From Gammaproteobacteria bacterium (GTDB lineage: Bacteria > Pseudomonadota > Gammaproteobacteria > Pseudomonadales > Halieaceae): 12,607 nucleotides of DNA. The stretch lies in assembly GCA_002748505.1 (NCBI GenBank), contig PDSN01000083.1:1-12607 (forward strand). Direction: 5' to 3'. Positions 1 to 6,820 of the stretch are shown in pieces. The stretch's first letter is position 1. The number at the start of each line of letters is the position of its first letter. The notes below the pieces were generated by a model, which did no database searches, was not told where the DNA came from, and saw only the letters and a list, made by a program, of their open reading frames with translations. Made by a program: the position numbers and the translations under genes.

Positions 1-84
1 GCGCAGGTGAGCGATGCGGTGATTGTGGCCATTATTTGTGATCGCGGTGACCGCTACCTGTCCACTGGCGTGTTTGAAAACTAG
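1..84 (+). CDS. cysM: Cysteine synthase B, C-terminal 27 residues (partial)
   Basis: The window opens inside a reading frame that ends at the TAG at 82-84. The visible 27 residues contain the stretch VAIICDRGDRYLSTGVF, which I recognise as the C-terminal strand and tail of CysM-type, PLP-dependent O-acetylserine sulfhydrylase B. CysM makes cysteine from O-acetylserine and sulfide or thiosulfate in the cytoplasm. The catalytic lysine and PLP-binding motifs lie upstream of the window and cannot be checked. Only 11 nt separate the stop from relA. The cysM-relA neighbourhood is known from pseudomonads and relatives, which supports the call. CysK is the main alternative, but the position beside relA favours CysM. 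Confidence 0.85.
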   Translation, partial: AQVSDAVIVAIICDRGDRYLSTGVFEN

Positions 85-95
85 CGGAGTGCAGC

Positions 96-2342
96 ATGGT
101 TAAGGTTCGCGCGGAACACGCCTTGGATGCCCAGGGTAAGGCAGATATAGACACCTGGCTGGCGCGGTTCCCCATTCCCTTAAGCGACAGTGATAGCGAA
201 CTGTTACAGCGGGCCGTAACACTGCTTTATCAGGCTTGCCAGAATACTGCGATTGTATGCACAGACTGGGGCGATCAGGGCAATTGTGTCAGTTATGGCC
301 TGGATATCAGCTATGTGCTGGCAGAATTGCATGTAGGCATTGACTGCTTGTTGGCGGGGATGATGTATCGCGCGGTGCGCGAGCAGCGTTTAACCCTTGA
401 CGATGTGCGCGAGCAATTTGGCGATGCGCCGGCGCACTTGCTTGAGGGTGTGTTAAAAATGGCTACCATCAGTGAGCTGCGTACCTATCGCGATCGGCCG
501 GTATTGGGACAGGCGGAGAGTCAGCAGGACAATATCCGCCAAATGCTGGTATCGATGGTGGACGATGTGCGTGTGGCCCTGATTAAACTGGCCGAACGTA
601 CTCTGGCCATTCGCGCGGTAAAAAACGACCCCGATGCGCGCGAACACGTGGCGCAGGAGGTTTTTGATATTTATGCACCCCTGGCCCAGCGTTTAGGTAT
701 CGGTCATTTAAAATGGGAGCTGGAAGACCTGAGCTTTCGCTACATTTACCCCGACGCCTATAAAAAACTCGCCCGTTTGCTGGATGAAAAAAGACTGGAG
801 CGCGATGATTTTATCAAACGCGTCAGCAATCAGCTTGAGCAGGTATTGACCAGCGGCGGCGTGTGCGGGGCGCAAATCAGTGGTCGCGCGAAACACATTT
901 ACAGTATCTGGCGGAAAATGCAGCGCAAAGGTATTGGGTTTTCGCAGGTCTACGATGTGCGCGCGTTTCGTATCATCGTGCCCAGTATTCGCGACTGTTA
1001 CGCTACCCTGGGGCTGATTCACGGCCTGTGGCGCAATATTCCCCAGGAATTTGATGATTATATCGCCAACCCTAAGGAAAACGGCTACCGCTCGCTGCAC
1101 ACGGCGGTAATTGGCCCCGAGGGCAAGATCATCGAGGTGCAGATTCGCACCGCTGATATGCACGAGGAAGCGGAGCTGGGTGTTTGCGCCCATTGGCGCT
1201 ACAAGGGCACGGATTCCGGCCATGCTCTGGGCAGCAGCTACGAAGAAAAAGTTGCCTGGTTGCGTCAGGTTCTGGATTTTCATGAAGAAACCGGCATTAC
1301 CAGCGATATGGCCGAGCATTTTAGTCTGGATGTGGTTCAGGATCGGGTTTATGTGTTCACGCCGCAGGGGGATGTCGTCAATCTCGCTCAGGGCGCAACG
1401 CCGCTGGATTTTGCCTACCATATTCACACGGAAGTCGGTCACACCTGTCGCGGTGCGAAGGTGAACGGGGTGATTGTGCCCCTGACCTATCATTTAAAAA
1501 CCTCTGATCGCGTGGAAATATTGACCTCGAAAAAGGGCCATCCCAAGCGCGATTGGCTGCGGGCGGAATCGGGCTATTTATGCACCTCACGGGCGCGTGC
1601 CAAAGTTCAGCAGTGGTTCAGGTCCCAGGCTCGCCAGGTCAATGTCGATGCGGGCAGACGTTATTTGGAGCGCGAGTTTAAACGCCTTGATCTAACCAGC
1701 ATCGACTATCAGCGCGTGGCGCGTAAATTGGGGTTCCAGTCGGTCGAAGAAATGTACGCTGCCGCCGGAGCGGGTGATGTGACCGCTGAACAGGTAATGA
1801 ACGCCACGCAAAGCCTGTTGCAAAAAGAGCAGGGTGTGCCACTGGTGCCGCATTTGCGAACCAGTAGCAGTGTTGGGGCCAAGTCTCATGTGCAGGTAAT
1901 GGGGGTTGAGAATCTGCTGACCCATATGGCCGGTTGCTGTAAGCCCGTGCCGGGGGATGAGATTACTGGTTTTATTACCCAAAGTCGTGGCGTCAGTATC
2001 CACCGCGCAGATTGCGCCAAGTTGAACAAACTCAAAAAAAATCAGGCCAACCGTATTGTTGAGGTGAAGTGGAGCGATAGTCAGTGCGACACCTATGAAG
2101 TCACTTTGGTGCTTGAAGCCTATGATCGTCAGGGCTTGTTGCGCGATGTCAGCACCTTATTCACCGCGATGCATGTCAATGTTTTGTCCCTGCAGAGCAA
2201 GTCCAACAAAAAAGATTACACTGTGCGAATGGAAGTGGATCTGGAAGTGGCGACCCTGGCCTTATTGTCGCGCTTGATGGATCGTCTGAGCCAGCTTCCC
2301 AATATTCACTCGGTAAAAAGGGTGGCGCAAAAGCATGACTGA
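96..2342 (+). CDS. relA: GTP pyrophosphokinase RelA, (p)ppGpp synthetase I
   Basis: This is the ribosome-associated alarmone synthetase that moves pyrophosphate from ATP to GTP or GDP during amino-acid starvation. At 748 residues it is full length for the family. The N-terminal HD hydrolase domain is degenerate: residues 84-104 read CLLAGMMYRAV and onward instead of the metal-binding HD signature, so no hydrolase activity is expected. The synthetase domain carries EFDD at residues 318-321, the ExDD signature of monofunctional RelA rather than the RxKD of SpoT, followed by NGYRSLHT (about 329-336). A TGS domain spans about 411-475. A zinc-finger-like region has Cys614-Cys615 and Asp639-Cys640, and an ACT domain covers about 665-745. 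GGAG at 86-89 lies 6 nt before the ATG and fixes the start. The gene begins 11 nt after cysM and overlaps mazG by 8 nt, which suggests an operon. Confidence 0.97.
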   Translation: MVKVRAEHALDAQGKADIDTWLARFPIPLSDSDSELLQRAVTLLYQACQNTAIVCTDWGDQGNCVSYGLDISYVLAELHVGIDCLLAGMMYRAVREQRLTLDDVREQFGDAPAHLLEGVLKMATISELRTYRDRPVLGQAESQQDNIRQMLVSMVDDVRVALIKLAERTLAIRAVKNDPDAREHVAQEVFDIYAPLAQRLGIGHLKWELEDLSFRYIYPDAYKKLARLLDEKRLERDDFIKRVSNQLEQVLTSGGVCGAQISGRAKHIYSIWRKMQRKGIGFSQVYDVRAFRIIVPSIRDCYATLGLIHGLWRNIPQEFDDYIANPKENGYRSLHTAVIGPEGKIIEVQIRTADMHEEAELGVCAHWRYKGTDSGHALGSSYEEKVAWLRQVLDFHEETGITSDMAEHFSLDVVQDRVYVFTPQGDVVNLAQGATPLDFAYHIHTEVGHTCRGAKVNGVIVPLTYHLKTSDRVEILTSKKGHPKRDWLRAESGYLCTSRARAKVQQWFRSQARQVNVDAGRRYLEREFKRLDLTSIDYQRVARKLGFQSVEEMYAAAGAGDVTAEQVMNATQSLLQKEQGVPLVPHLRTSSSVGAKSHVQVMGVENLLTHMAGCCKPVPGDEITGFITQSRGVSIHRADCAKLNKLKKNQANRIVEVKWSDSQCDTYEVTLVLEAYDRQGLLRDVSTLFTAMHVNVLSLQSKSNKKDYTVRMEVDLEVATLALLSRLMDRLSQLPNIHSVKRVAQKHD

Positions 2343-3153
2343 CGCCGATTTATACAGTGTGCATGATTTGCTGCGCTTAATGGAGCGATTACGCGACCCC
2401 GAGCACGGCTGCCCGTGGGATTTAGCACAGGATTTTCACACCATCGTGCCCTCCACGATAGAGGAGTGCTACGAGTTGGCCGATGCCATAGAGCGCGGTG
2501 ATTTTGCCCATGTTGCCGATGAGCTGGGCGATGTTTTGTTTCAGGTGGTATTTTATTCTCGCCTTGGCAGTGAGCGGGGCTTGTTTGATTTTCCCACAGT
2601 GGTCGACGGTTTGGTGCGCAAGTTAATTCGTCGGCACCCGCATGTGTTTGCGGACGGTGAGTTAGAGGGTATCGTCAGCGATAAAACAGCCGTGGCGGCT
2701 GTAAAAGACAGTTGGGAGACGATAAAACAAAGCGAGCGCGAACAACGCGCGCAGGCAGGGGTGTTTGATGATGTGCCGATGGGCCTGCCCGCGCTTTCGC
2801 AGGCCCAAAAAATCCAAAAACGGGCCGCGCGCGCGGGCATGGATTGGCGTTCACCCCAGGCCGTGCTTGAAAAACTGGAGGAAGAATTAGCGGAGTTTAC
2901 ACAGGCACTGGCAGCGGGTGACACACGACAGCAGAGCGAGGAATTGGGCGATCTGTTGTTTAGCTGCGTGAATATGGCGCGGCATTTGGAACTCGATGCG
3001 GAAACGCTATTGCGCGGCGCGTCGCGCAAGTTTCAAGACCGTTTTAATCGGGTCGATGAGTCGCTTAATGAACAGGGGCGTGCCATGCACCAGCAAAGTG
3101 ACGAGGTTTTGGAAACACTATGGCAGCGCGCTAAAGCCGAGCGTGGGCGCTGA
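2335..3153 (+). CDS. mazG: Nucleoside triphosphate pyrophosphohydrolase MazG
   Basis: MazG hydrolyses (d)NTPs to NMP and pyrophosphate, and in E. coli it is linked to house-cleaning and to (p)ppGpp metabolism. The 272 residues hold two tandem MazG domains. The first has the CPWD motif (residues 26-29), the acidic pair E43-E44 with E47, and DELGD at 62-66. The second has EEELAE at 182-187 and EELGD at 202-206. These EExxE and ExxD sets are the magnesium-binding residues of the all-alpha NTP pyrophosphatase fold. Length is close to E. coli MazG (263). The start lies inside the relA end, with an ATG 8 nt before the end of relA, so translational coupling is likely. The relA-mazG order is conserved in many gammaproteobacteria. 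Confidence 0.96.
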   Translation: MTDADLYSVHDLLRLMERLRDPEHGCPWDLAQDFHTIVPSTIEECYELADAIERGDFAHVADELGDVLFQVVFYSRLGSERGLFDFPTVVDGLVRKLIRRHPHVFADGELEGIVSDKTAVAAVKDSWETIKQSEREQRAQAGVFDDVPMGLPALSQAQKIQKRAARAGMDWRSPQAVLEKLEEELAEFTQALAAGDTRQQSEELGDLLFSCVNMARHLELDAETLLRGASRKFQDRFNRVDESLNEQGRAMHQQSDEVLETLWQRAKAERGR

Positions 3154-3242
3154 TTACTCAAGTGCTGCGGGGCTTGTGTCCGCCAGTGGGTAAGAGTATG
3201 GTGTGAAGCAGTTTTGGCAGGCGGCGGCAGAGTATCTGTGCG

Positions 3243-3272
3243 TTCGCTAGGTTTTGTTGTTGTCGCTACAAT
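3243..3272 (+). promoter_or_regulatory. Candidate sigma70-type promoter for adk
   Basis: TACAAT at 3267-3272 matches the -10 consensus at five of six positions. TTCGCT at 3243-3248 is a poor -35 (three of six) at 18-nt spacing. It would give a leader of about 25 nt before the adk ATG at 3306. It lies in the 152-nt gap after mazG, where no other gene is visible. The same CGCTACAAT string precedes tsaB at 5267-5275. This is pattern matching only. Confidence 0.35.
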
Positions 3273-3305
3273 TTGATTTTACACAGTGAAAAAAAGGACG
3301 AAAAC

Positions 3306-3950
3306 ATGCGATTAATTTTGTTGGGCGCGCCAGGGGCGGGCAAGGGTACTCAGGCAGCGTTTATTACTGAGAAATACGGCATTCCCCAGATTTCCACCGG
3401 CGATATGCTGCGTGCAGCAGTAAAAGCGGGTACCGAACTGGGTAAGAAGGCCAAAGCGGTGATGGATGCCGGTGGTTTGGTTTCCGATGATATCATCATC
3501 GGTTTGGTGAAGGAGCGCATTACAGAAGACGATTGTGCCAATGGTTTTTTATTCGACGGTTTTCCGCGCACTATTCCCCAGGCTCAGGCGATGATTGACG
3601 CGGGTGTGGCTATCGATCATGTGGTGGAAATTGCGGTGGATGACGAGGAAATTGTCTCCCGTTTAAGTGGTCGCCGGGTGCATCCGGGCTCTGGCCGTGT
3701 ATATCACGTGACCTTTAATCCACCCAAAGAGGATGGCGTGGACGACGAAACAGGCGAAGCGCTGGTGCAGCGTGACGACGATAAAGAAGAAACCGTACGC
3801 AAACGTCTTGAGGTCTATCACGATCAAACCGCGCCGCTGGTAGCATTTTATCAAAATATGCAGGGTGACAATGTCCCGAAATACCATAGTGTCGCGGGTA
3901 CGGGCAGCATGGAGGATATTCGCGATCAGGTGTTTAGCGCTTTGTCATAA
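3306..3950 (+). CDS. adk: Adenylate kinase
   Basis: Adenylate kinase interconverts ATP + AMP and 2 ADP and keeps cytoplasmic adenylates in balance. The 214 residues match the long bacterial form (E. coli 214). The P-loop GAPGAGKGT is at 7-15, the AMP-binding DGFPRT at 84-89, and the LID region at about 122-159. The LID has His126 and Ser129 and no cysteine tetrad, so it is the hydrogen-bonded gammaproteobacterial type rather than the zinc type. An in-frame ATG at 3273 would add 11 residues, but AGGA at 3295-3298 lies 7 nt before the ATG at 3306, and the protein then begins MRLILLGAPG as in the family. A strong terminator follows, so adk looks like a single-gene unit. Confidence 0.97.
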   Translation: MRLILLGAPGAGKGTQAAFITEKYGIPQISTGDMLRAAVKAGTELGKKAKAVMDAGGLVSDDIIIGLVKERITEDDCANGFLFDGFPRTIPQAQAMIDAGVAIDHVVEIAVDDEEIVSRLSGRRVHPGSGRVYHVTFNPPKEDGVDDETGEALVQRDDDKEETVRKRLEVYHDQTAPLVAFYQNMQGDNVPKYHSVAGTGSMEDIRDQVFSALS

Positions 3951-3970
3951 CAGGCGAACTTCGCTAACGC

Positions 3971-4004
3971 GCCCGCTGGAGTTATCTCCTGCGGGCTTTT
4001 TTTT
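3971..4004 (+). terminator. Intrinsic terminator after adk
   Basis: GCCCGC at 3971-3976 and GGAG at 3978-3981 pair with CTCC at 3986-3989 and GCGGGC at 3991-3996, around a TTAT loop with one T-T mismatch. Eight T residues follow (3997-4004). It sits 20 nt after the adk stop. A strong GC-rich stem with a T tract is the classic rho-independent form. Confidence 0.92.
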
Positions 4005-4294
4005 GCCTGCAGTTGGCAGGATGTCGAGAAAGGCTTTTACATTGCCCGTGAATTTGAATTTCTTTTTGCCTGTCGCAATGCGGTATGGTTTGGGAATGCC
4101 GTTTTTGTGCGACTTAAGTCCAAGAGGATTTGTATTAAAATAAAAATTCGATTTATGGGTGACGAAACTGTAAAAAATGCTTCTGTTTAACAAAATAGTT
4201 TGAAAGTTTTCGTGTTTCGTATTGTATCTATTGAAATATGTTGGTATTTTCTTTTCGTGGTAACCCAATAAATCTGTACATGGAGATAAAGAGT
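4005..4294. other. Gene-free interval before the AlgP-like gene
   Basis: I see no credible gene in these 290 nt. Just after the adk terminator a short hairpin, CCTGC/GCAGG at 4006-4020, is visible. At 4081-4106, CGGTAT and ATGCCG can pair around 9 nt and are followed by five T residues, a weak terminator-like shape. From about 4135 to 4275 the sequence becomes clearly AT-rich compared with its surroundings. A possible -35 (TTGAAA, 4200-4205) has no convincing -10 partner, though an AT-rich leader fits a promoter region for the gene starting at 4295. Confidence 0.5.
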
Positions 4295-4996
4295 ATGCCG
4301 ACTGCTGCTAAAAAAACGCGTACAACCGCGAAGAAGGCGGTAAAAAAACCCCAGGCTAAGCGCAAAGTAGCCACCAGAAAGTCCGCACTTGAAACGGCTC
4401 AGTCTGCCGTGGTAACTCGTGCCAATGCTGCGCTTGAAAAAGCCCAGGCAGCAGTGGCGAAGGAAGCCGAGAAGCTCGCCAAGGCTAAAGACAAAGTAGT
4501 AGCGGCTCGCGACAAGGCGCGTGCCACGCAAAAAGCGATGGATAAGCGCGCTTTAGAGGCTGCTCGCAATGCGATGGCCAGTGTTGAGGAACGGGTAAAA
4601 GGTGTTCGTCAGAAAGCCCAGGCCGCGAAAATACAGTTGGAAAAAGCCACATTGGAGGCTCGTGTCGAAGCAACGCGCCTTCGTCTACAAGAGAAATTGC
4701 TGGAGCGCAAAGCGGAGCTGGCGGCCAAAGCAGAGCTGAGCAAGATACGTGCCCTTGCTAAACACGCCGAGGCTTGGAGCAAACGCCGTGCCCGCGCCGA
4801 TGCCAAGAAGTTGAAAGATGCCGAAGCGCGCCTCGAAAAACAGTTTAAAGCCGTAGAGAAAAAAGCCCAGGCGCGTATCAAGGCGCTTGATAAGGCGGTT
4901 GAAGATAAGCTTTCGGGAAAAACCGCGAAGGCCGGCGCCAAGCGTCGCGGTCGTCCCCAAGCGTCGCGGCCGTCCGCCCAAGGCAGCAGCGGCTGA
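4295..4996 (+). CDS. Lys/Ala-rich H1-like (AlgP-type) DNA-binding protein, C-terminus frameshifted
   Basis: As read, this gene gives 233 residues, very rich in Lys, Ala, Arg and Glu. Residues 1-30 are a basic tail (KKTRTTAKKAVKK). Residues 31-205 are heptad-like charged sequence predicting long alpha helices or coiled coil. The composition resembles histone H1-like/AlgP proteins of pseudomonads, so nucleoid or DNA binding is inferred. GGAG at 4282-4285 lies 9 nt before the ATG at 4295; upstream ATGs at 4238 and 4280 are less likely starts. The frame ends KRRGRPQ then an odd SRPSAQGSSG at 4996. Three KRRGRPPK AT-hook motifs lie downstream in the next frame (see 4959-5102), so this frame has lost its proper tail. 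The cause visible in the DNA is a 19-bp tandem duplication at 4938-4975. The gene is flanked by terminators and appears monocistronic. Confidence 0.8.
   Translation: MPTAAKKTRTTAKKAVKKPQAKRKVATRKSALETAQSAVVTRANAALEKAQAAVAKEAEKLAKAKDKVVAARDKARATQKAMDKRALEAARNAMASVEERVKGVRQKAQAAKIQLEKATLEARVEATRLRLQEKLLERKAELAAKAELSKIRALAKHAEAWSKRRARADAKKLKDAEARLEKQFKAVEKKAQARIKALDKAVEDKLSGKTAKAGAKRRGRPQASRPSAQGSSG
4938..4975 (+). repeat. 19-bp tandem duplication inside the AT-hook region
   Basis: CCAAGCGTCGCGGTCGTCC at 4938-4956 is followed directly by CCAAGCGTCGCGGCCGTCC at 4957-4975, identical at 18 of 19 positions (T4951 versus C4970). Nineteen is not a multiple of three, so the extra unit shifts the frame. 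Removing one unit gives GAKRRGRPPKAAAAE and joins the upstream frame to the downstream AT-hook frame without a break. Confidence 0.9.
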
Positions 4997-5102
4997 AGCA
5001 GCGGCGTCAACGCCTAAGCGTCGTGGCCGTCCGCCTAAGGCAGAAACAGCCGCAGCGCCGAAACGCCGCGGTCGTCCACCCAAGGCGAAAACCAGCAGCT
5101 AA
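4959..5102 (+). other. Out-of-frame C-terminal tail with three KRRGRPPK AT-hook motifs
   Basis: This open stretch is in the +1 frame relative to the gene starting at 4295 and ends at TAA 5100-5102. It encodes KRRGRPPK three times (4959-4982, 5016-5039, 5061-5084), separated by Ala-rich linkers, and ends AKTSS. KRRGRPPK contains the RGRP core of the AT-hook, which binds the minor groove of AT-rich DNA; the motif is best known from HMGA proteins and, in bacteria, from Myxococcus CarD. The repeat character, linker composition and position directly before a terminator indicate it is the true end of the H1-like protein. Without one duplicate unit the full protein would be 262 residues. It has no start codon or ribosome site of its own that I trust. 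Expression now would need frameshifting, or the frame break is a sequence error or recent mutation. Confidence 0.82.
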
Positions 5103-5126
5103 TTGACGAGCATGTCTCTCTGACGG

Positions 5127-5163
5127 CGGCGATGTACGTGATAAGTACATCGCCGTTTTTTTT
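5127..5163 (+). terminator. Intrinsic terminator after the AlgP-like gene
   Basis: An 11-bp perfect stem, CGGCGATGTAC (5127-5137) with GTACATCGCCG (5145-5155), has a 7-nt loop and is followed by eight T residues (5156-5163). It lies 24 nt after the TAA at 5100-5102 but 130 nt after the TGA at 4994-4996. That supports 5102 as the original end of the upstream gene. Confidence 0.93.
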
Positions 5164-5247
5164 GTTGGTAATTTTGTCGATATAGGAACTGCTCGTTATT
5201 CCCCGGCCTTTTTTAGGAATTAATGTGACATGCGTGCCATGCTTGCT

Positions 5248-5275
5248 TTGTGGAGCGTGATCGGCGCGCTACAAT
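5248..5275 (+). promoter_or_regulatory. Candidate sigma70-type promoter for tsaB-uppP
   Basis: TACAAT at 5270-5275 is a good -10 (five of six). TTGTGG at 5248-5253 is a weak -35 at 16-nt spacing. Transcription would start near 5282, about 22 nt before the tsaB ATG. A promoter is expected here because a strong terminator ends the previous unit at 5163. Confidence 0.4.
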
Positions 5276-5303
5276 AACCGCGAGCTATTATTTCGGTATC
5301 ACT

Positions 5304-6023
5304 ATGCAAAATATTTTAGCGCTTGATACGGCGGGTGATTCCTGTTCTGCGGCCACGTTGATTAACGACAAGGTGCGCTGTTGTGTGGAACACACTCCGC
5401 GCCAACACAGTCAGCGCCTGTTTGTTATGCTGCGGGAACTGCTACCCGACGGTGATTTACGTGCCCAGGGAATTGACGCTGTGGCCTACAGCAGTGGTCC
5501 AGGATCCTTTACCGGCTTGCGCATTGGCGCGAGCGTGGCGCAGGGTTTGGCTTATGCGCACGATTTACCCGCGGTGGCGGTTTCTACCCTGGCTCTGCAG
5601 GCCCAGACGGCACTGAATATGGGTCTGGTTGACGGTGCCAGCCCAGTGTTATCGCTAATTGATGCGCGCTTAAAAGAAGTGTACGGCGCGGTGGTGAATT
5701 TTCCAGACGGCCTGGCTCAGGAAGTGGGTGAGCCATTTGTCTGTAGTGTCGAGGAGCTTGCCAAGCGCTGTGCGCAGATGCCCGCCGGCACCCTGCTACT
5801 GGGTACTGGTTTGGCGGATATTGCCGGTCTTAAAGAGGTGGCGGATGAACGGGGCTGGCAGATCTGCGACGATGTACGCCCCGAGGCACAGGCGATGCTG
5901 GATTTGGCAAAAAACCGTTTACAATACGGTGACATTTTGTCGGCCACACAAATCCTGCCCCGTTATGTGCGCAATGAAGTGTCCTGGAAAAAACTGCCTC
6001 AGCAAGGAAAGCAAGTGTCATGA
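5304..6023 (+). CDS. tsaB: tRNA t6A synthesis protein TsaB
   Basis: TsaB is the ASKHA-fold partner of TsaD in making N6-threonylcarbamoyladenosine at position 37 of ANN-decoding tRNAs, with TsaC and TsaE. The 239 residues compare with 231 in E. coli. The N-terminal ILALDTAGDSCSAA (4-17) is the phosphate-1-type strand of the fold, and SSGPGSFTGLRIG (63-75) is the family signature. It lacks the metal-binding HxxxH of TsaD, so it is the non-catalytic scaffold. The start at 5304 gives the canonical MQNILALDT; an upstream in-frame ATG at 5250 would place 18 extra residues across the likely promoter. No clear Shine-Dalgarno site is visible. The stop overlaps the uppP start (ATGA). Confidence 0.95.
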   Translation: MQNILALDTAGDSCSAATLINDKVRCCVEHTPRQHSQRLFVMLRELLPDGDLRAQGIDAVAYSSGPGSFTGLRIGASVAQGLAYAHDLPAVAVSTLALQAQTALNMGLVDGASPVLSLIDARLKEVYGAVVNFPDGLAQEVGEPFVCSVEELAKRCAQMPAGTLLLGTGLADIAGLKEVADERGWQICDDVRPEAQAMLDLAKNRLQYGDILSATQILPRYVRNEVSWKKLPQQGKQVS

Positions 6024-6820
6024 TCGATATGTTTCAGGCATTGCTGCTGGCGTTTATCCAGGGGCTCACCGAGTTCCTGCCAATTTCCAGTTCTGCCCAC
6101 TTGGTAATACCGAGTTTGTTACTCGATTGGCCGGATCAAGGTCTGGCTTTTGATGTCGCCGTGCACGTGGGCACGCTGCTGGCGGTACTGATTTATTATC
6201 GCCAGGATTTAATCGATATGGCGCGCGCTTGGTTTGCTTCTCTGGCGGGCAGGGGCAGCAGCGATGACAGCCGTTTAGTGTGGTATCTGCTGGCGGCCAC
6301 GGTGCCTGCGGGCTTGGTGGGTTTGTTCGCTGGGGATTTTATCGAAGCTCATTTCCGCCATGTTCTGGTCATCGGTACCACAACCCTGGTATTTGGTATT
6401 TTTCTGGGTATTGCAGACAAAAACGCAGGCAATAATTCCGCGAAGCCCTTAACATTTTCTCTGGCAATGTTGATCGGTCTGGCCCAGGCATTTGCGCCAA
6501 TACCCGGCGTGTCCCGTTCCGGTGTTACCATGACCGCAGGTCTGTTGTTGGGATTATCGCGCAGCGCTGCGGCGCGGTTTTCCTTTTTACTGTCTATTCC
6601 CATTATCGCCGCGGCGGGTTTGCTAAAAGGTGTGGGGCTTGTCGAGCAGGCGCAGCCAGTGGACACTGGCATGATGGCACTTGGCGTAGCGGTTTCCGCA
6701 CTGACCGCCTATGCCTGTATAGCCCTGTTTATTCGCCTGATCGAGCGCGTCGGGATGATGCCTTTTGTGTGGTATCGTGTGGTGCTGGGTGTTATGTTGT
6801 TGGTTCTGGCAGCCTGTTGA
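6020..6820 (+). CDS. uppP: Undecaprenyl-diphosphate phosphatase UppP (BacA)
   Basis: This inner-membrane enzyme removes a phosphate from undecaprenyl diphosphate, recycling the lipid carrier for peptidoglycan and other envelope glycans, and confers bacitracin tolerance. The 266-residue protein (E. coli 273) is almost wholly hydrophobic. It shows the first family motif, EFLPISSSAH (18-27, with Glu18, the serines and His27), and the second, PGVSRSG (162-168), with the catalytic Arg166. The ATG at 6020 overlaps the tsaB stop, and AAGGA (6004-6008) lies 11 nt upstream. An internal ATG at 6029 is a possible alternative. The last codons and the TGA lie inside the 147-bp palindrome at 6806-6952, so the extreme C-terminus (LAAC) may derive from that element. 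The protein still reaches normal length. Confidence 0.96.
   Translation: MIDMFQALLLAFIQGLTEFLPISSSAHLVIPSLLLDWPDQGLAFDVAVHVGTLLAVLIYYRQDLIDMARAWFASLAGRGSSDDSRLVWYLLAATVPAGLVGLFAGDFIEAHFRHVLVIGTTTLVFGIFLGIADKNAGNNSAKPLTFSLAMLIGLAQAFAPIPGVSRSGVTMTAGLLLGLSRSAAARFSFLLSIPIIAAAGLLKGVGLVEQAQPVDTGMMALGVAVSALTAYACIALFIRLIERVGMMPFVWYRVVLGVMLLVLAAC

Noticed and set aside
708..1493. Long minus-strand open frame (261 codons) opposite relA
   Set aside because: It lies wholly antisense to the well-supported relA frame, shows no family resemblance, and is explained by GC-rich codon bias.
4021..4143. Short plus-strand frame starting at an ATG at 4021
   Set aside because: About 40 codons with no ribosome site and no recognisable sequence; it overlaps a weak hairpin and runs into an AT-rich leader.
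3945..4268. Minus-strand open frame of 107 codons in the gap after adk
   Set aside because: It runs through the adk terminator, has no convincing ribosome site, and its residues match no family I know.
4609..5083. Minus-strand frames rich in Arg/Ala/Ser opposite the AlgP-like gene
   Set aside because: These are complements of the Lys/Ala and AT-hook codons; repeats such as GGRPRRLG mirror the KRRGRPPK DNA.
5225..5246. TGTGACATGCGTGCCATGC as a CRP site before tsaB
   Set aside because: The left half fits TGTGA but the right half does not match TCACA; too weak to support.
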